Positions 56,401 through 64,000 of a stretch of DNA of 64,000 bases are shown one piece after another. Position 1 is the stretch's first letter, and every line of letters begins with the position of its first letter. The stretch spans positions 121,648-185,647 of the forward strand of contig BDGG01000008.1 of the NCBI GenBank assembly GCA_001949185.1, read 5' to 3'. The position numbers and the translations under genes were made by a program. This stretch comes from Ramazzottius varieornatus. Its lineage: Eukaryota > Tardigrada > Eutardigrada > Parachela > Ramazzottiidae. The notes beneath the pieces are model-generated. The model ran no database searches and was not told the origin of the DNA. It saw only the letters and a list, made by a program, of their open reading frames with translations.

Positions 56401-59400
56401 TCAAGCCATAACTTGGAAATGATCATCAAGTTCTTCGATATCTTCCTAAAGCTCGATGAGTTCGTCAACTCACCGGCCTTCCAAGAGTTCGATCCTAATA
56501 AGGATGGGTGGATCACCCTACAGAATCTGAAACGGGCGATGGAGACCCAGAAAATTTACAGCCCGGAACAGGTAACGCTCTTTCACTTCGACTGGGCCTT
56601 TTGTCGGGTTTTCATCCGATAACCGATTATCCGTTCATTTGGTGTTTTAGGTCGGATTTTTGATGTCCTGTATTCCACCTCTGGACGACAAAGTCGACTA
56701 CATCTCCTTCACCGAGCGCTACCACAATCCCGCCAAAGATATTGGTTTCAACTTGTCTCTCCTACTAACCAACCTGAACGAGCACATCACCAACGATCCC
56801 CGTTTAGACCGGCTCATGGACTGTGCATCCAGTATGCAAGAGTACTTCAAGAACGCCCTGGGTCGTATCGAGATCATCGGTAGCGCTCGACGTGTCGAGC
56901 GAGTCTACTTCGAGATCCCGGAAGCTAGTCGTAAACAGTGGGAGCAGAAACAGATCAAGGAATCAAAACATGCTTTCCTCCACGCTGTCGTGAACGAAGG
57001 TGGAGAGAAGCAGAAGATGGAGGCCTTTGTTGATTTCTGCGAGGACGCCATCTTTGAGATGCAGCATGCGGCTAGTATATCAGTCAAAGAGCCACCGAGG
57101 ATGATCAGGGCCAAGACTCTGACTGCAGATCTGCTAGAGACCGAAAGTACGTGGGAGTCGGTCAAGAAAGGCTTGGTCAAGATCAAGTCCGGTGTGGGGA
57201 GCGTAGTCGGGTTCGTGACACCGAGTAACGTGAAGCGGAAGTACGCAAGACTGAAACGCATGACGTATCCTCAAATGGGTCTCGGGTTCTTGAAGACTCT
57301 CTGGCTCATGATCTACTACTTCTTGTGGTTCCAAGGGTTTTTGCTGAAGTAAGAACTGAAATTGCATACGTTCTGGGCATGAGTGATTAAACAACCGATG
57401 AGCTGTTCATGTATCTGCATACACTCGTTCAAGTACAATACCATACATGCGTGAATGCAGGTACATGCAACACTCTCTTTCACCTACCTACATACATAAA
57501 AGTCTTGTACGATGCCTGAAGCTGTGTGTTCAGAGACATGAAAGACGGTTTTCTTTGTCCGTCAACATCTTTTACCAGGAAACCTACAGACTCTTTGACT
57601 TGGAGGTCTAGTCCAAGCCAACACGGAGACAACATGAATGATATGAAAATTGGGTTTGCAGGTTCACCGGGAAGTTCTTGCTGTACGCTATGACGGGGTA
57701 CACGTTCGAGTCTGACAATGAAGCCAAGGCGGAAGCAAAGAACGCTGCAGCACTTACGGCCAAACCGCCGGACCCGCGTACCATCTACGGACTGGAGAAC
57801 GATGTCAAAGCGGTAGAGGTCGGTGGTGCCGGCGTTGTATCTGCGTTTGGTGTCGAGATGCCCGGTATCGAAGCGCAGGAACGCAAGAAATCTCTCCACG
57901 AAGAGATGGACATGCGGTCGACGTTAGAGATGGCTATCTCTCCGGTGTCCTCCTCGTCTGATGCTTCTGCGGGGGCTGCGGATGAGAAGCCGGTGCCTGC
58001 ACGGTCAGAGCCGATTATGGTGATCAAAGAGGAACCCGGCGAAGGCATCCCACAAAATGTCAGCTTGGCGAGCTTGCCGAATGTTGGCACGAAGTTCCCT
58101 CTGGCTGTCGACGTTGATTATCCGAACGTCGTCGAAGGTACACTATTACGACTAAATTCATTGGTCTATAAACGAAGAAGCTTGACAGTAACAAAACAGA
58201 CAGGAAACATGTGGATATATCAAATGACTACAGTATCAAGAGCTGCAGGCATGAAGTACGAATTTCATGCACCTGCATACATTGTGGCGTTTATATATCA
58301 TGGTACTCGGGTACTTACGTCGACGCTAATGGATCCTTTCGTTTGTCGGTTTTCCCTAATATTATCAAATTGATTGCAACCTCAAGACATTCTGATTCAG
58401 ATTGTGATTTACTAACGTGTTTTCGTTCTTTTAGAGATAGGAGGAGAACGCGAAACCGTCGATGGGAAGAAAGAAAAGTCTAAATCGTCGGGATGGATGT
58501 CGTGGTATACAGCCCTGCTGAACGGAGCAGCCCGCCATTTCTACACGCTCAAAACGGCCGGGTTGATCTTGGCCGTGGGTATCAACATCATTCTCAGTTT
58601 CTACCAGGTTACATCAGGAGCAGCTGATCCGCTGACTTTTGGAGATGCTGGCGAGCTGGACGCGGACGATGTAGCGAATGTCCACACCGAAGCAGAGAAC
58701 GTTGGGAACGACGAGGAAGTGAACGAAGTGGTGGCGCTGCGGACGGTGCAGTCGTTCCACTACCTGGAAATGATCATTAGGTCCCTGGCTATCATCCACA
58801 CCATCATCGCTCTGGTCCGGGTCGTGGCGTACTATCATCTGAAGGTACATATGCAACTATAAAACGGAAACAACGTTGGACGATTTTAAAATATATATTT
58901 TTATAGGTCCCGCTGGATATTTTCAAGCAGGAGAAGAACGTTGCCCGCCAGATGGAGTTCGAAGGTCTCTACATTGAAACCATGCCCGAACCATCACAGT
59001 TCCGGCTGTACTGGTCGCAGATTGTGATTAGCACGAAGTTAGTTGGGTCTTCCTTGTTCAGGGAAAGAGAACGAATCTTTAGATGAAGTAAGTCGGCCGG
59101 AAGTACTGAGGTTTCTGATGCGTGTTTTGTGTTAGGGTGTTTCCGGTTTATTACTGGGACAAGTTCGTCAAGAAGAAAGTTATAGAAAAATTCAAGGAGA
59201 CACAGGATATCAGTACACTGAAGCGCTTACTCGGCGAGGAAGACGGTCCACCTGTCCCAGCACCAGTCGCCAAGTGGTACAACTTCTGGTGGGTCTTGCC
59301 GAAACAGTGGCTTGGTTCGCTCGAGTTGCGCTACACCGCGTGGAAAGTTGGCATCATCGTCACGAATATGGTACACGATCCACTCTTGATCCTCAAACTG

Positions 59401-60539
59401 ACTAGTGAAGTCTGAGATATTGGGTTTCTTGCAGGCTTTCATGTACAATGTGTTCTACCTGATCTTCTCGGCCCTGGGTCATCTCAACTTTTTCTTCTTC
59501 GCGGTGCATCTTGTGGATATTGTGACGAGCTCGAAGGCCTTGACGACGATCTTGCAGTCGGTCACCCACAACGGCAAGCAGCTTTGCTTGACGGTCATGA
59601 TGTTGTGCATCCTGGTATGGCTCTATGCCGTGGTGGCCTTCAACTTCTTCCGAAAGTTCTATGTGGAGGAGGGAGAAGACGGCGAAGAACCAAACTACAA
59701 GTGCCACAATATGTTCACCGTATGTATACGACAGATTTTCTTGATCTATACATAAATGCGGATGCCAGCAATTTTGCCGTGTGCTTTGTAGTGCTTCATC
59801 TTCCACTTGTACAGCGGAGTCAGAAATGGCGGCGGTATTGGTGACGCAATCGAGCCACCTGACGGAGATGAAAACGAATACTGGCGCATTGCTTTCGACA
59901 TCACCTTCTTCTTCTTTATTGTCGTGATCCTGCTGGCTATTGTGCAAGGTACTGCCGCCTTTCTCTACAAAACTGCAGTTTATCATAGTGAGTCAATCCG
60001 CGCTCACGACTTTGCTCGTTGCTCATTTCACAGGTTTGATCATTGACGCCTTCGGAGACTTGCGTGAACAGTTGGAATCTGTCAGTGAAAAGATGGAAAG
60101 CGAATGCTTTATCTGTGGTATCGAGGCTAGCTTCTTCGACAAGATACCTCACGGGTTCGAAAAACATACCCTGGAAGAACACAATTTGGCGAATTATCTG
60201 TAAGCTGCTGCCCTCTACAGGAACTCCTCACGGTGTTACTAAGTATTTTGACTGCTAGGTTCTTCTTGATGCACTTGATCAACAAGGACGAAACGGAGTA
60301 TACTGGTCAAGAAACGTAAGTAAACTCACTCTGACCTCCACTGCGGGGAGCAAGGCTAATTGACGGTTTATATCGCAGGTATGTGTGGACGATGTACCAG
60401 AAACGTAAGTGATCTCACTCTGGCCCTAAACGCACAGAACATGCGCTAGCACAGCTTTCTGGTCACAGGTATCTGGGAGTTCTTCCCTGTCGGAAACTCA
60501 TTTGGAAAGCAATACGAAGCCGAACTGGAAGCTGCCTAA
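35369..60539 (+). CDS. RYR: ryanodine receptor, ER/SR calcium-release channel
   Basis: Homotetrameric calcium-release channel of the ER and muscle SR. I traced 54 exons that join in frame without a stop, giving about 5163 residues, which is normal for an invertebrate RyR. Exon coordinates are given in the five block entries that follow. Order is N-terminal Ins145/MIR/RIH domains, three SPRY domains interleaved with RyR repeats 1-2, the helical solenoid, RyR repeats 3-4, the central domain with EF hands, and the C-terminal membrane channel with filter GGGIGD (residues 5018-5023). It is a RyR, not an IP3 receptor, because SPRY and RyR repeats are present. Intron 27 (45635-49133) hosts an antisense gene. 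Introns carry three family A and five family B foldback elements. Intron 33 has a GC donor. The stop is 215 bases from the convergent UVSSA stop. Confidence 0.96.
37288..37340. repeat. foldback element family B, copy 3
   Basis: ATACCTGCATACGAGCCAT and ATGGTGTATGAAGGTCTAT pair in RyR intron 6. Confidence 0.65.
38991..39113. repeat. foldback element family A, copy 10
   Basis: Inverted repeat in RyR intron 8. Arms ACTCGATTGACC and AGGACCTTGGCGAGT; inner arms GAAGTGGCGCAC and GTGCGCCACTTGGG. Confidence 0.75.
41864..41976. repeat. foldback element family A, copy 11
   Basis: Inverted repeat in RyR intron 15. Arms GAACAAAATGTACAAGAT and ATCTTGTACGTATGCTTTGT; inner arms TAAGCAGCGCATG and GTGCGCCACTTGA. 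Confidence 0.75.
45805..48365 (-). CDS. unrecognised protein with a PAM2-like motif, nested in RyR intron 27
   Basis: Seven exons join in frame to about 592 residues: 47857-48365, 47473-47786, 47252-47395, 46719-47006, 46530-46640, 46010-46313, 45805-45913. I do not recognise the family. The N-terminal 170 residues are low-complexity and Ser/Pro/Glu-rich. A more structured stretch ([19 protein letters not shown] to [19 protein letters not shown]) follows, then Ser-rich linkers. [10 protein letters not shown] at 46213-46242 resembles PAM2, the short peptide that binds the MLLE domain of poly(A)-binding protein (LNPNAKEFVP type), keeping the key Leu, Glu, Phe and Pro. The C terminus is basic ([17 protein letters not shown]). 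A role in mRNA translation or decay is inferred from the motif only. It is transcribed against RyR. Intron 6 borders are the least certain: the bases between 45914 and 46009 could be partly coding. Confidence 0.6.
48366..49133. other. upstream part of RyR intron 27
   Basis: These 768 bases lie between the start of the nested antisense gene and RyR exon 28, and probably contain that gene's promoter. An open frame continues upstream of the nested start codon to 48560, but the Met at 48365 is the better start. No repeat was recognised. Confidence 0.4.
50889..50890 (+). other. GC splice donor, RyR intron 33
   Basis: Exon 33 ends AAG and the 71-base intron begins GCAAGT and ends CTCTAG at 50959. 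The join gives [17 protein letters not shown], matching the RyR family, so no GT donor is needed. Confidence 0.85.
51522..51575. repeat. foldback element family B, copy 4
   Basis: GCACCTGCATACAAGTGC and GCACCCTCTGTATGCAGGTG pair in RyR intron 35. Confidence 0.75.
54051..54166. repeat. foldback element family A, copy 12
   Basis: Occupies most of RyR intron 39 (54026-54207). Arms CACAAACTCAACAAGATCG and TGACGAGTGTGTTTGCC; inner arms GAAAGTGGCGCACG and CGTGCACCACGTC. Confidence 0.75.
55301..55356. repeat. foldback element family B, copy 5
   Basis: GTGCACCTGCATACCGGC and GCTGTCGTGTGCAGGTTC pair in RyR intron 41. Confidence 0.7.
57406..57470. repeat. foldback element family B, copy 6
   Basis: TTCATGTATCTGCATACACT and GTGAATGCAGGTACATGCAA pair in RyR intron 44. 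Confidence 0.7.
58242..58277. repeat. foldback element family B, copy 7 (short)
   Basis: GCTGCAGGCATGAA and TTCATGCACCTGC form a compact hairpin in RyR intron 45. Confidence 0.6.
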
Positions 60540-60754
60540 CTGGAAGAGGAGCATGCTTTTGCCAAAAACAGGGTCCTGCTTCGAAACCTCAGAGTTTTGA
60601 ACCATCTTTCAGCTGCTGCATGGAAGTCATGTGTGATGCATAAATACCGCAAATTCTCATTTTACCCAATGACACAATAAAACTAAAAAGCACATACCGA
60701 CGATCGACATTAGAAGTTGCGGTTGTATAATGCACTGCTGACTCAAGTTGAAAG
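60540..60754. other. convergent 3' region between RyR and UVSSA
   Basis: The stop codons are 215 bases apart. AATAAA at 60676-60681 (+) is the likely RyR polyadenylation signal. No equivalent was seen for UVSSA within this interval, so the UVSSA 3' UTR may run into RyR sequence. Confidence 0.5.
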
Positions 60755-63032
60755 TCAAGCCGATGAGATGTAGTTCCAGTTATGGGCGAACTTTTCAGCT
60801 GCCTGCTTCTTCTGTTGTTCGTCCATCTCGTTTGAGATGCGCTTGACAGTCGACTTGTTTAGTATCTTCTTGGCTAATCGACTGCGAGGTGTGTCCAGTA
60901 TCTTGTCTACGTCCGACAAGTTGGTTTTCTTCTTCTTTCTTTTCGGTTCCACCTTGAGATCCAGCCCCGTTTCCGCTTGTATATCTTTCAGCAGTTCCGG
61001 GTCTTGCCAGTCGGGAATCTTATCCTGAACCGCCTTGTCTTTTTCGCGTTCCTCTCTTAGGCGATCCTCTTCCCTTTCCGGCTCACCTGATCACGAAAAA
61101 GTCTCGCACAATAATATTCGACACTGGCAATAAAAAACTAATGTAGTAGAGCCACCGAAACGCAGTAAATGATGCCCGTTTGAGAGTTACACAGACTACA
61201 CTGCTAACATCTGATCATACTGGGCAACGATGACTCATCACGTGGTTGAGTGCGCGTTATTTCAAGGGCACTACAATGCCCAGTTACTTTACCTAATTCG
61301 TTCCGAGGTATAATCTTCCCGTGGAAGGGACACTTGGCCCGATCTTGTCGCGAACACAAGAGTCCGTTCGGTAAGGGTGCTCTACAAGACCATTTGACAG
61401 GTTCGAACGTCCCCACAAACGGAATCAGCCTCGTCGTCATCGCCGCATTCACTTCCTGGTTCGTGAAGCCCTCTGCTACTTCCGGTGGACGCCAGAAGCG
61501 ATGTAGCGATTCGTAGGGTGTCCGGAACATCGAGGAAGTAAGAGACTTTTCTTTGCCCCAGTCTTCGAGATCCAGACCGAAAGGCACAACCGGCGCCGCA
61601 GCCAGAGCTTCCTGTCGAGCCGACGTTCCTACCGTCGGAACGCTCTTTGAGCAACAAGGTTGGTCCTCGTCAGATCTGACTGCAACCTGACTCAGACTCT
61701 GCAACCAGTATATAAAATCATCAATCTCACTGCTTCGAGAAAAAAGAAAACTATAATACATACAGGTTTAGCGTTCGATATTGCGGGTTGGAAATTCGCC
61801 TGGGCCTGATACTCTGTCGAGCCAATTTCTGAGACGTCCACGAACTCATCGTCCGACGAGTCTTCCTCTTTCTCGTCCTTCGCGACGCGTTTCTTTGATG
61901 GAGAACTTCCACTGGACGCAGATTCTGTAACACTAATTCCTAGAGCGACAGCCTTCTGGAGAGCGTTTTCAAGACGCTGTTTCGTGTCGATTACAGTCTT
62001 CAAACTGGTGACATCAGCCCCACTTTTCGACAACAGTGTTAGCCAGCGAGTTAACACGGGACGGAATTTGCTGTTGAGCAGACGAGTGTTTTCCTTGATC
62101 TTGTCGATTAACGGCTCATTCTCGGAGTTGCTCTGGAGTTTCAATGAACTCGGCTGTAGCTGGATCTGGACTGTGTACGACATTGATGGAAGCCCATGAT
62201 GTCTCAAATTCGGTGTGTCGGTGTCGACTTCGCGACTCACCTACGACACAAACAAGAATTAAAGACTACCAACGGGACGAGGCAAATCGCACAACTCGGT
62301 CGCCCCACACTTCGCAAGCGTGACTGAAGGGTGGTCGACTTACATGTGCTGTCCACTACGAGCAGTGATTCTTACCGTTCGTCTCTCTTCCGCGTCGGTT
62401 GGCTCGAATTCCGGGACGATTATTCCGAACAGTGTTTCCACTTCTGTGAGAAGAATGTCCAGCTCATTTCCAGATTCCTCCATCTCAGCATTGACCTTGT
62501 CGATGCGAGTTCTGTCAGCGTTCTTCCTCACCACGTCGTTGCGCACATCAGGACGGAAGAGATCAGAAGCTGATTCTTCCCTCAGTACGACCTTCTTGGT
62601 ATCCCGAAGAAATTCGAATGCCAGACGTAACTTCTTGTAAGTGCTCCCATACTTGTCATACCACATTTTCAGCGTAGAAACAGATAACTCTTTCATCTTC
62701 AAGGCAGCTGGTTTAGGCAGCGGAAGTGGCTTGGTCTTGTCGATCTCGGTCACTAGAACGCAAAACTCGTGGATGTCGTCGATCAGCAACTCTCGGAAGG
62801 TATGTGAACGATCGAATAGTTCTTTCATCAACAGGAAGGTGCTGAAGCGGACTTCGGAATGGTCATTCTCCAGATGTTGTCGAAGAAGACGGAAGGCTTC
62901 TTGGACATTATCCTCCGACGCTCTGCATACCTGCTTGATCTCCTTGACGTTCCTCTCGCTGAGACGTGGCTGTCCCGATGTCACTTCCACCTCTATCAAC
63001 CTGGAAAGCATTTCTCCTGGAGTCAAGGCCAT
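60755..63032 (-). CDS. UVSSA: UV-stimulated scaffold protein A (transcription-coupled repair)
   Basis: Scaffold that recruits TFIIH to stalled RNA polymerase II with CSB/USP7 in transcription-coupled nucleotide excision repair. Four exons join in frame to about 623 residues: 62376-63032, 61764-62240, 61293-61698, 60755-61086. The N-terminal VHS-like domain reads LSERNVKEIKQVCRASE and FLLMKELFDRSHTFRELL. A central acidic segment (SSDDEFVDVSE) is followed by the DUF2043 region with HRFWRPPEV, GTFEPVKWSCRAP and the zinc site C-x9-C-x6-C-x2-H (CRAP...LLCSRQDRAKCPFHGK). DWQDPELLKDIQAETG and a basic C terminus complete the match. A Met at 63116 is in frame upstream; the one at 63032 better fits the family start. 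Length is somewhat below human (709). Confidence 0.93.
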
Positions 63033-64000
63033 GGCGCTTGCGGGAGGATCAATGCTGAAGACTGAAGAGTGGAGAGTTATATTAGGCTGCTTGCGATTTC
63101 TCAGGGGGCTCCGCACAGAAAACCAAATCGCACAGAAATGGAAATAGAAAATCGAATCGACCCGCCCTCGAAGCCAATCAGGCGCGACTTCTTTCTATTT
63201 CGATGCGATTTCGAATTTTCGTGCACTTCCGCTCCCATCAAATTTCCGGAATTTTGATGGGACCCCAAAATCGGTCTCGATTGGGGTCTTCGCCTCGCAC
63301 TCTGTTTTACGCTGAATCAGCTGATTGCTCGTACCGGCCGGAACTCATCACCGTAGGTCCTCCCTTGGCGACTTCTAGGTCCTAAATCCCGGTTCGCAAG
63401 CTGTTTTTTCGACTTACACGGAAATTGATATTCGGAATTTTGTTTTGCTGTTTCTGTCATTCTGTGTGATCTACTTCCTGTGCGTTTCAAGCAATCAAGA
63501 AATCGCAATCACCTATTGTAACACTGTACCAAGAGGAAAGCAAATCAATAAATCAGTTTTTTGGGAATATTTTTGCGCACGGGGAAAATGACTGGCTTTG
63601 GGGTCATCTCACTGATGATCTCACAAGGGGATTATGTCTGTCCCGACTTGCGGATAGTCAAACCGACCCGGCTGAACGATAAAAAAGAGTCCCTTCTATA
63701 ATCTGAGCTAGGTAGCTAAATCTCCCGACGATCCTGGAATGAAATACAGCACTCGGCAATGAAGGTCCATTGACCACTCCAGTATGCAGCGATGACGTAA
63801 AGCTCTTTGATTGCGGGTGTTGATTGGAGACATTGAAAACAAGCCGCTCACCTGATCAACAGAATGCCCGAACAGCGTGACAACACTAGCTGAAGATGCC
63901 CGCTAGCACACCATCCAGTCCGAATCTGGCGGAACAGCTGATCGACTGAATTGTTCAATCTGTTCAATCAAACTCCCAATCAAAGAGCTTACGTCACTGC
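63033..64000. other. upstream region of UVSSA, no gene recognised
   Basis: The last 968 bases contain only short open frames (up to about 60 codons) with no recognisable domain. UVSSA's promoter is expected here. The next gene, if divergent, lies beyond the window. Confidence 0.45.

Larger units (their letters stand above)
51671..56571 (+). other. RYR: RyR block 4: RyR repeats 3-4, central domain, EF hand (exons 36-43)
   Basis: Exons 51671-52454, 52526-53063, 53131-53497, 53623-54025, 54208-54774, 54838-55276, 55417-55764, 55832-56571 encode about residues 2865-4260. Repeats 3 and 4 read [19 protein letters not shown] and [18 protein letters not shown]. Later landmarks are [23 protein letters not shown] and [20 protein letters not shown] of the central RIH-associated domain. 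An EF-hand loop [12 protein letters not shown] lies at residues 4234-4245 (56491-56526). Confidence 0.92.
56651..60539 (+). other. RYR: RyR block 5: membrane channel and C terminus (exons 44-54)
   Basis: Exons 56651-57348, 57662-58137, 58435-58844, 58907-59037, 59136-59370, 59435-59719, 59792-59948, 60034-60199, 60259-60315, 60379-60404, 60469-60539 encode residues 4261-5163. Membrane segments begin in exon 44 ([14 protein letters not shown]) and exon 46. The pore is [16 protein letters not shown] followed by the inner helix [20 protein letters not shown]. The C-terminal zinc site is [20 protein letters not shown] with [18 protein letters not shown]. Exon 53 is only 26 bases long. Confidence 0.94.

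Noticed and set aside
1..64000. CRISPR arrays, rRNA genes, operons, prophage, autonomous transposase genes
   Set aside because: None seen; the window is eukaryotic and only non-autonomous inverted-repeat elements were found.

Overview
The window is nuclear DNA from an animal with a compact, intron-rich genome. Every protein-coding gene I could model except one is split by GT-AG introns, mostly 50-300 bases long. The proteins (ryanodine receptor, octopamine-type receptor, PLC-beta4/norpA-type phospholipase, VPS50, UVSSA, TOM22, RPA2) are metazoan. An octopamine/alpha2-adrenergic-like receptor and the single-copy look of the families suggest a protostome with a small genome. A tardigrade or another ecdysozoan is plausible, but the sequence alone does not prove it.

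Layout, left to right: an octopamine receptor (+, 124-4695) runs tail-to-tail into a phospholipase C-beta4-like gene (-, 4976-14180, 26 exons, with an assembly gap in its first intron). A 3.8 kb stretch without recognisable genes follows. Then come a type II PIP kinase (PIP4K, +, 17997-20053), a two-domain CDGSH iron-sulfur protein (-, 20666-21474), and VPS50 (+, 22749-28058). VPS50 carries a PPP-family pseudophosphatase inside an intron on the opposite strand (-, 26407-27672). Next are TOMM22 (-, 28475-28855), the RNA polymerase I second-largest subunit (+, 29398-34937) and a complete 54-exon ryanodine receptor (+, 35369-60539). An unrecognised gene with a PAM2-like motif is nested antisense inside the receptor (-, 45805-48365). 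UVSSA (-, 60755-63032) ends the annotated part.

Four genes fit one signalling theme: an amine receptor, the phospholipase that cleaves PI(4,5)P2, a PI5P 4-kinase, and the ER calcium-release channel. The rest are housekeeping genes: recycling-endosome tethering, mitochondrial import, rRNA transcription, mitochondrial Fe-S chemistry and transcription-coupled repair.

The most unusual signals are four. (1) Both CDGSH motifs of the iron-sulfur protein have Cys where the His cluster ligand should be. (2) At least twelve copies of a roughly 95-125 base foldback element sit only in introns, and the two arms of each copy match each other with copy-specific changes. (3) A nested PPP-family protein has lost half of its metal ligands. 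(4) The N-gap lies inside one of these foldback elements and its two flanks look like the same sequence, so the true gap may be close to zero. Three introns use GC-AG borders, all with GCAAGT donors. Coordinates of splice sites were derived by hand from reading-frame continuity and consensus sites.
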